DNA from: Arthrobacter sp. efr-133-R2A-120
GTDB lineage: Bacteria > Actinomycetota > Actinomycetes > Actinomycetales > Micrococcaceae
Direction: 5' to 3'
Assembly: GCF_030209835.1 (NCBI RefSeq)
Contig: NZ_JARVRF010000040.1
Location: 1 to 46,601, forward strand
Length of the DNA: 46,601 nucleotides
Shown here: piece by piece, positions 42,418 through 46,601 of the stretch
How the letters are laid out: every line of letters begins with the position of its first letter
How positions within the stretch are numbered: position 1 is the first letter of the stretch
The notes under the pieces: model-generated
The model's input: the letters and a program-made list of their open reading frames with translations, nothing else
What the model was told of the DNA's origin: nothing
Databases searched by the model: none
Translations under genes and position numbers: made by a program

Positions 42418-43185
42418 TCAGACCAGGCGATTCGCGACGAGGAACTCGGCCAACTCGTCGGCCGCGGTCCCATCATCGATGAGTTTTCGTCCGGCCGCGC
42501 GCGGCGGCCGCTCAACGGTGGAGACCACAACGGTGCGGCTGGTACCAGTCGGGACTCCGAGCTCGGCGACGGACAACGTGGTGACGGGTTTGCGCTTGGC
42601 CGTCAGGATGCCCTTGAAGTTGGGAAACCGGGCCTCCGGGAAACGTTCGGTCACGGTGAGGATGGCAGGCAGTCCCGCACGGACATCGAGGGTTCCACCC
42701 TCTCCCTGGCGAACGCCCCGTACGCCGTCGTCGGCGATTTCCGCGGAGATCAATGAACCCAACAGTGGCAGCTGGAGATGTTCGGCAACCATGGCGGGCA
42801 CGACGCCGGCGCGGCCATCCGTCGATTCGTTGCCGGCCATCACCACGTCAAATCCGGTTGACCTCAACGCCGCCGCCAGCGTGGCGGCTGTTCGACCGGT
42901 GTCGGCGCCGTCCAGGGAATCATCCATGATGTGAACCCCTGAATCGGCTCCCATGGAAAGGGCCTTGCGCAAGGACTGGGTAGCGCCATCAGGACCCATC
43001 GTCATTGCCACTACTTCGGTGCCTTTGCTGGCATCCTTGATGCGCAAGGCGGCTTCGAGGGCGCGCTCGTTGATTTCATCGACCACGGAGTCGGCGGCCT
43101 CGCGGTCGAGCTGGCCCGTTGCCAGGTCGAGCTTTCGCTCCTCGGCCGTATCCGGCACTTGTTTGACGAGCACGACGATCTTCAT
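42418..43185 (-). CDS. Electron transfer flavoprotein beta subunit (copy 2)
   Basis: This 255-residue EtfB begins MKIVVLVKQVPDTAEERKLD. It has EVVAMTMGPDGATQSLRKALSMGAD, MAGNESTDGRAGVVPAMVAEHLQLP and RFPNFKGILTAKRKPV, the standard ETF-beta blocks. It pairs with the copy-2 EtfA, 13 bp downstream. The ATG at 43185 is preceded by GGGAGCTG. A perfect palindrome at 43229-43250 lies 43 bp upstream, so expression is probably switched by a dedicated regulator. Confidence 0.94.
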   Translation of the reverse strand: MKIVVLVKQVPDTAEERKLDLATGQLDREAADSVVDEINERALEAALRIKDASKGTEVVAMTMGPDGATQSLRKALSMGADSGVHIMDDSLDGADTGRTAATLAAALRSTGFDVVMAGNESTDGRAGVVPAMVAEHLQLPLLGSLISAEIADDGVRGVRQGEGGTLDVRAGLPAILTVTERFPEARFPNFKGILTAKRKPVTTLSVAELGVPTGTSRTVVVSTVERPPRAAGRKLIDDGTAADELAEFLVANRLV

Positions 43186-43228
43186 TCAACAGCTCCCTCG
43201 ATGCAAATGGCTGACGCTTGGAATCGAG

Positions 43229-43250
43229 AATACTAGGAACTCCTAGTATT
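43229..43250 (-). promoter_or_regulatory. Perfect 22-bp palindrome upstream of etfB copy 2
   Basis: AATACTAGGA (43229-43238), AC, TCCTAGTATT (43241-43250) is a perfect inverted repeat in the etfB leader or promoter, resembling TetR-family operators in size and symmetry. No regulator gene lies within 2 kb in the window. The rest of 43186-43380 shows no gene. Confidence 0.75.
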
Positions 43251-43380
43251 TACCATGGAGCGAAGGAAGGAGTGCTTGGAACTCCTATCGATTCTGCCTG
43301 GATTTTTCGACCCGGGCATTACCGACCCGGGCATGGCGATGCGGCCCAGCGCCAGGTATCAGGCTTTCAAAGCGGTTGGT

Positions 43381-43752
43381 CTAGCCCTGGCGAATGCCGA
43401 GGGTGTTCCCGTCGGGATCACGGAACCATGCGCCACGGGCGGGGCCGAGCTGGGCGATGTGCCCTGTTGTGGCAAGGGGACCCTCCGTGTAGTCGAGGAA
43501 CTCTACGCCCTTGGCGGCCAGGTCTTGGACGACCGCCTCGATGTCGTCGACTTCGAAGTGGGCCAGGGTGTGCTCGGTGGTAGTAGGCGGACGCTTGAAG
43601 ACTGAGATCTCACTGACGGGGCCGCAGCGGTACCGCACGCCTATCGGAGTTTCCCAGAGGAAGGTCAGCCCCAGGACGCCGCCGTAGAATTCCTTCGCCC
43701 GATCCAGATCCGTGACCGGAATTGTCGCCACGACCATCGTTGCATTGATCAT
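43381..43752 (-). CDS. VOC family protein (glyoxalase/bleomycin-resistance fold)
   Basis: This 123-residue protein starts MINATMVVATIPVTDLDRAKEFYGGVLGL and ends AWFRDPDGNTLGIRQ, the two paired beta-alpha-beta-beta-beta modules of the VOC fold. The His and Glu positions (TLAHFEVDD and others) leave metal binding uncertain. The substrate is unknown. ATG 43752 follows GAGGAGG; the open frame to 43815 is not conserved. It lies 195 bp downstream of the etfB start on the same strand, apparently its own unit. Confidence 0.85.
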   Translation of the reverse strand: MINATMVVATIPVTDLDRAKEFYGGVLGLTFLWETPIGVRYRCGPVSEISVFKRPPTTTEHTLAHFEVDDIEAVVQDLAAKGVEFLDYTEGPLATTGHIAQLGPARGAWFRDPDGNTLGIRQG

Positions 43753-43933
43753 CTCGGGCCTCCTCAGGCTGGCCCGTTCCGTCAGGATGAAGGGGCCATT
43801 CGGCCCAAGTGTCATCCTCCAGGAGCTGGACTGTCAACGCTTCAAGCGTTCGGATCGCTGTGCGTCACGCCGGGCCTTGCCTCAAAGCCACGCGGAGCAT
43901 ACGCCCGTCGCCGTCGTCGCGAAGCATCGCCCA

Positions 43934-44227
43934 CTAGTTGTGTCCTGAGGGTCCAGGGGATGAGTTGCTGCTTCGCACGGCCATCACCACGCGGACAAGC
44001 ACCGACAACGCTATAACCACGACGATTCCGGCGAAGTTCGGCTGGAATTCCAAGGCCAGTGCCCCGTTTTCGGTTCCGGCAGTCGCCCAAAAAAGACCCG
44101 GCAGCGTCGCGCGGGAGTCCGTCGAAATGGCGATCACGCTAGTCGCCAAGCACAGGATGAACGAGAGTGCCAATCCCACCGCGATTCCGCCCATGGCCGC
44201 ACCAATAATTTTCGATGTCTTGTTCAT
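43934..44227 (-). CDS. Small two-helix membrane protein, unknown function
   Basis: This 97-residue protein has two hydrophobic helices (about 8-33, IIGAAMGGIAVGLALSFILCLATSVIAI, and 66-85, FAGIVVVIALSVLVRVVMAV) joined by a short exposed loop, with a Ser/Pro/Gly-rich tail. The ATG at 44227 follows a very strong GGAGGAGGAGG. The clean start and helix pattern argue for a real gene, but I do not recognise a family. Confidence 0.6.
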   Translation of the reverse strand: MNKTSKIIGAAMGGIAVGLALSFILCLATSVIAISTDSRATLPGLFWATAGTENGALALEFQPNFAGIVVVIALSVLVRVVMAVRSSNSSPGPSGHN

Positions 44228-44423
44228 CGAACCTCCTCCTCCTCCTCAAGTCGGTCGACGCCGAGCGCAGTCTGAAATCCCATGATGAAACTTTGTTTCC
44301 CCGCCCAAGAAGCTAGCGCGATATTTCGCCTCTCAGCGGTCGAAGTGGTCGAAATCCGTACAGATTTGCCAAAAATCAGTGTGTTTTTGGGCAATCTCAG
44401 TGTGGATCTCGACCCTTCTACGT

Positions 44424-44440
44424 GTGAAAAAACGTTTCAC
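44424..44440. promoter_or_regulatory. LacI-like palindrome
   Basis: GTGAAA-AAACG-TTTCAC is a perfect 6-bp inverted repeat. Read on the minus strand it contains GTGAAACGTTT, the same 11-mer as at 18946-18956. No gene starts close by, so its target is unclear. Confidence 0.35.
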
Positions 44441-44566
44441 TCGGATCGGCCCGCATAGCCGTCCAAGGCCGTGTCCGAGACCTCCTGGGGAAGGAGTGGC
44501 GACTGTCTCCAGTGCGCCTACTTCACGATCGACAAGGCTGCAAATAGCGGGTCAAACGAAGCCACC

Positions 44567-44664
44567 GTCGGATTCTGCTGGATCATTCTCTTTGCCAACG
44601 TTGCCGGTCCCGTGATTCCGCGGGCCCGGAATTTGTCTATTCGAATGATTGAGCAGAATCCGAC
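44567..44664. repeat. 98-bp inverted-repeat element
   Basis: Arms of 22 bp (44567-44588 and 44643-44664, both reading GTCGGATTCTGCT from the outside) match at 20 of 22 positions and flank 54 bp that contains a further ATTCCG/CGGAAT stem. No obvious target duplication is seen. It could be a miniature transposable element or a structured RNA. Confidence 0.6.
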
Positions 44665-44750
44665 ATCCCAGCGGAGGCGATCCCGGGACGGACATGACCA
44701 AGCCCAGGGCCGAGCGCTACAGCAAAAGCTGGGCGACACGCCAAATCCAC

Positions 44751-44776
44751 GTCGACACCCGCATTCAGGTGTCGAC
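44751..44776. repeat. 26-bp inverted repeat
   Basis: GTCGACACC (44751-44759), 8-nt spacer and GGTGTCGAC (44768-44776) form a perfect inverted repeat. The function is unknown; it could be a hairpin or a protein-binding site. Confidence 0.5.
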
Positions 44777-44869
44777 AGGGATCTAGCGCATCCCCGGGTA
44801 ATTTGCGCCTGACTTGGCTCACGGGTCGCGGTTTCGCGGGCGGTCGACGCGCTGGCCTGCGGTGATGTC

Positions 44870-46601
44870 AGTGAATTGGTGCTTTTTCACGCACTAACGG
44901 GTTTTGTTCTAGTGTCACGGTGTGGCGTTCATCAGGAGGGTGCGGACGGCCTCGGGAGCGACGGCAGTCCAGATTGCCGAGTATTTGCGCGGCCGTCAGC
45001 GAATCGTGGAGCACGTCGGCTCAGCGCATACGGAGGCCGAGCTCGGCATGCTGCTGGAGCGTGCCCGTGAGCTGCTGGACAATCCCGCCCAGGGCGTTCT
45101 CGATCTCGGTGTCGAGCCCACCCCTGCGGTGAAAGGCCTGATTGTGCCTGCCGCGCCGGGTTTGTTCGAGACGGCCGACGTGGTGACGTCGGCAGGTCGT
45201 GACGGTCCGGGACGCGTGGTGGGCACGGACTCGCGGATCCTATTCGATGCGCTGGCGGGCGTGTTCACCGCCTTGGGGTTCGATGGTCTCGGTGACGAGA
45301 TCTTCCGGGACCTGGTGATTGCCCGGGTCGTGGAGCCGACATCGCTGCTGGATGCGGGCAGAGTCCTGCGGGACCTGGGCCGGGCCCCGGCCAGTTACGC
45401 GACGATGAAACGCACCCTCGGCCGGGCCGCTGCGGGAAAGTACCGCGACCGGATCGCGACCTGGTGCTTCCAGCACGCCAGCACCAGCGGGGACATCTCC
45501 CTGGTGCTCTACGACGTCACCACGCTCTACTTCGAGGCCGAGAAGGAAGACGAGCTGCGCAAGGTCGGGTACTCCAAGGAACGCCGCGTCGACCCGCAGA
45601 TCGTCGTCGGTCTGCTCGTGGACCGCGGCGGGTTCCCCCTGGAGATCGGCTGCTTCGAGGGAAACAAGGCCGAGACCGCGACCATCGTCCCGATCATCAA
45701 GCAGTTCCAGGCCCGCCACGGCCTGGCCGACATGGTCGTCGTCGCCGATGCCGGCATGCTCTCGGCCTCGAACCTGCGTGAGCTGGACGAGGCGAACCTG
45801 CGGTTCATCGTCGGTTCCCGGATGACCAAGGCCCCGGCCGACCTGACCTCGCACTTCCGCTGGCACGGCGACGCGTTCACCGACGGGCAGCTGATCGACA
45901 CGATCACCCCCAGGACCGGCCACCGGAACGAGAACAACCCGGACCTGCGCGCCGAACCCGTCTGGGACCCAGCCGTCCACTCCGGTTCATGGCGTGCCGT
46001 GTGGGCCTACTCCCGCAAGAGAGCGGTCCGCGACGCCACCACCCTCACAGCCCAGGAGAACCGGGCCCGCGAGGTCATCGAGGGACAGAAAACTGCCCGG
46101 ACCCCGCGCTTCGTCAAGACCGCCGGCGGCAAACGCAGCCTCGACGAGGCGTCACTGACACGGGCCCGGCAACTGGCCGGGCTCAAGGGCTACGTGACGA
46201 ACATCCCCGCAACGGCCATGGCCGCCGGGGAAGTCATCGGTTCCTACCACGAGCTGTGGCACGTCGAGCAGTCTTTCCGGATGAGCAAGACGGACCTGAG
46301 GGCCAGGCCCATGTTCCACCGCACCCGCGACGCGATCGAGGCACACCTGACCATCGTGTTCGCGGCCCTGGCCCTCTCCCGGACCGTTCAGAACAGAACA
46401 GGCCTCGCCGTGCGTAACGTCATCCGACAACTCCGGCCCCTGCGCTCAGCAACCATCACCATCAACGGCACCACCCAAAGATTCGCGCCCGACATTTCCA
46501 CCGAACAGCAAGCCATCCTCGACGCGATCCATGGCCCAAAAGTCTCGCACTGATATGTAGCTACGGCTGTCAAGAGTGCATGGATGAGCGGCCCCTGGGG
46601 T
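44870..46601 (+). mobile_element. IS1634-family insertion sequence (ends not resolved)
   Basis: The element surrounds the transposase gene. Its ends could not be fixed: TCAGTG followed by CTTTT occurs just left of the gene (about 44874-44896) and, inverted, at its right end (about 46540-46557), a weak hint of terminal repeats. The boundaries given are approximate, and the right edge is the window end. The 48 bp after the transposase stop show nothing else. Confidence 0.55.
44922..46553 (+). CDS. IS1634-type transposase (IS4 superfamily)
   Basis: This 543-residue DDE transposase belongs to the IS1634/IS1549-like group. The probable triad is Asp198 (LYDVTTLYFE), Asp276 (VVVADAGML) and Glu449 in YHELWHVEQSFRMSKTDL, the IS4-type Y-(2)R-(3)E-(6)K region. 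It is intact and full length. It begins at GTG 44922 without an obvious ribosome site. It is the only clear mobile gene in the window. Confidence 0.92.
   Translation: MAFIRRVRTASGATAVQIAEYLRGRQRIVEHVGSAHTEAELGMLLERARELLDNPAQGVLDLGVEPTPAVKGLIVPAAPGLFETADVVTSAGRDGPGRVVGTDSRILFDALAGVFTALGFDGLGDEIFRDLVIARVVEPTSLLDAGRVLRDLGRAPASYATMKRTLGRAAAGKYRDRIATWCFQHASTSGDISLVLYDVTTLYFEAEKEDELRKVGYSKERRVDPQIVVGLLVDRGGFPLEIGCFEGNKAETATIVPIIKQFQARHGLADMVVVADAGMLSASNLRELDEANLRFIVGSRMTKAPADLTSHFRWHGDAFTDGQLIDTITPRTGHRNENNPDLRAEPVWDPAVHSGSWRAVWAYSRKRAVRDATTLTAQENRAREVIEGQKTARTPRFVKTAGGKRSLDEASLTRARQLAGLKGYVTNIPATAMAAGEVIGSYHELWHVEQSFRMSKTDLRARPMFHRTRDAIEAHLTIVFAALALSRTVQNRTGLAVRNVIRQLRPLRSATITINGTTQRFAPDISTEQQAILDAIHGPKVSH

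Larger units (their letters stand above)
44228..44921. other. Gene-poor, inverted-repeat-rich region before the IS
   Basis: This 694-bp stretch holds no convincing gene. The short open frames (for example 44471-44812 on + and 44518-44739 on -) have no recognisable domain and no good ribosome site. It contains a LacI-like site (44424-44440), a long inverted repeat (44567-44664), a short GCCCAG/CTGGGC stem (44702-44734) and a 26-bp repeat (44751-44776). It may be eroded mobile DNA flanking the insertion sequence. Confidence 0.55.

Noticed and set aside
44870..44922. Terminal inverted repeats of the insertion sequence
   Set aside because: Only short matches (TCAGTG, CTTTT) were found between left and right ends, so exact ends and target duplication are not claimed.
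1..46601. tRNA, rRNA, CRISPR, riboswitch or replication origin
   Set aside because: No cloverleaf, regular spaced repeats, conserved riboswitch core or DnaA-box cluster was recognised by eye.

Overview
The window is high-GC DNA from an actinobacterium, most likely Micrococcaceae of the Arthrobacter / Paenarthrobacter / Pseudarthrobacter group. The evidence is an mtrA-mtrB-lpqB operon, a SigK/RskA-type sigma and anti-sigma pair, actinobacterial MoxR/DUF58/DUF4350/DUF4129 genes, frequent GTG and TTG starts, and the grouping of a MetE-like gene, mnmA, a cysteine desulfurase and etfBA, which broadly recalls the Rv3015c-Rv3029c region of Mycobacterium tuberculosis. Almost all of it reads as chromosomal core or housekeeping sequence. 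Only the last 2.4 kb looks mobile.

Layout. 56-4438 (-): mtrA-mtrB-lpqB, a cell-envelope two-component system with its accessory lipoprotein. 4615-11012 (+): a divergent, mostly translationally coupled operon of a proline-rich membrane protein, DUF4129, DUF4350, MoxR ATPase, DUF58 and DUF4166. 11031-12459 (-): a cysteine-free MetE-like protein and chorismate mutase. 12538-13197 (+): an F420-dependent-type NADP oxidoreductase. 13274-18848 (-): a family-5 (dipeptide/oligopeptide-type) ABC importer with fused ATPases. 19115-24230: sulfur and redox block with mnmA (-), a ferredoxin-reductase-like flavoprotein (+), cysteine desulfurase (-), a COG2345/SufR-like regulator (-) and a DoxX-like membrane protein (+). 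24239-29386: lipid-kinase-like protein, J-domain protein, TrmL, SigK/RskA and a TipA-like MerR regulator. 29477-34019 (-): gntK-gntP, a PIG-L deacetylase and etfB-etfA. 34308-35885 (-): HtrA-type protease. 36217-39175 (+): TPM-domain protein and PspA. 39232-43185 (-): acyl-CoA dehydrogenase, a b-type cytochrome and a second etfB-etfA pair. 43381-44227 (-): VOC protein and a small membrane protein. 44228-46601: a gene-poor stretch rich in inverted repeats, followed by an IS1634-type transposase.

The most interesting content is regulatory. (1) The flavoprotein gene and the DoxX gene have promoters of the same design: a -35, a 17-bp spacer, and a -10 buried in the left arm of a TCTAAA...TTTAGA palindrome. 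A further half-site lies just upstream of the intervening Fe-S-type regulator, so the three genes look like one small regulon built around sulfur mobilisation. (2) The sigK gene is preceded by both hexamers of the mycobacterial SigK promoter, suggesting autoregulation and showing that the longest reading frame is mis-started. (3) The gntK promoter carries a GntR-like operator in its spacer. (4) The second etf pair sits behind a perfect 22-bp palindrome and lies beside a b-type cytochrome and an acyl-CoA dehydrogenase. (5) The dipeptide-importer binding-protein gene has a 24-bp palindrome and two LacI-like sites upstream. No tRNA, rRNA, CRISPR array or phage module was recognised.
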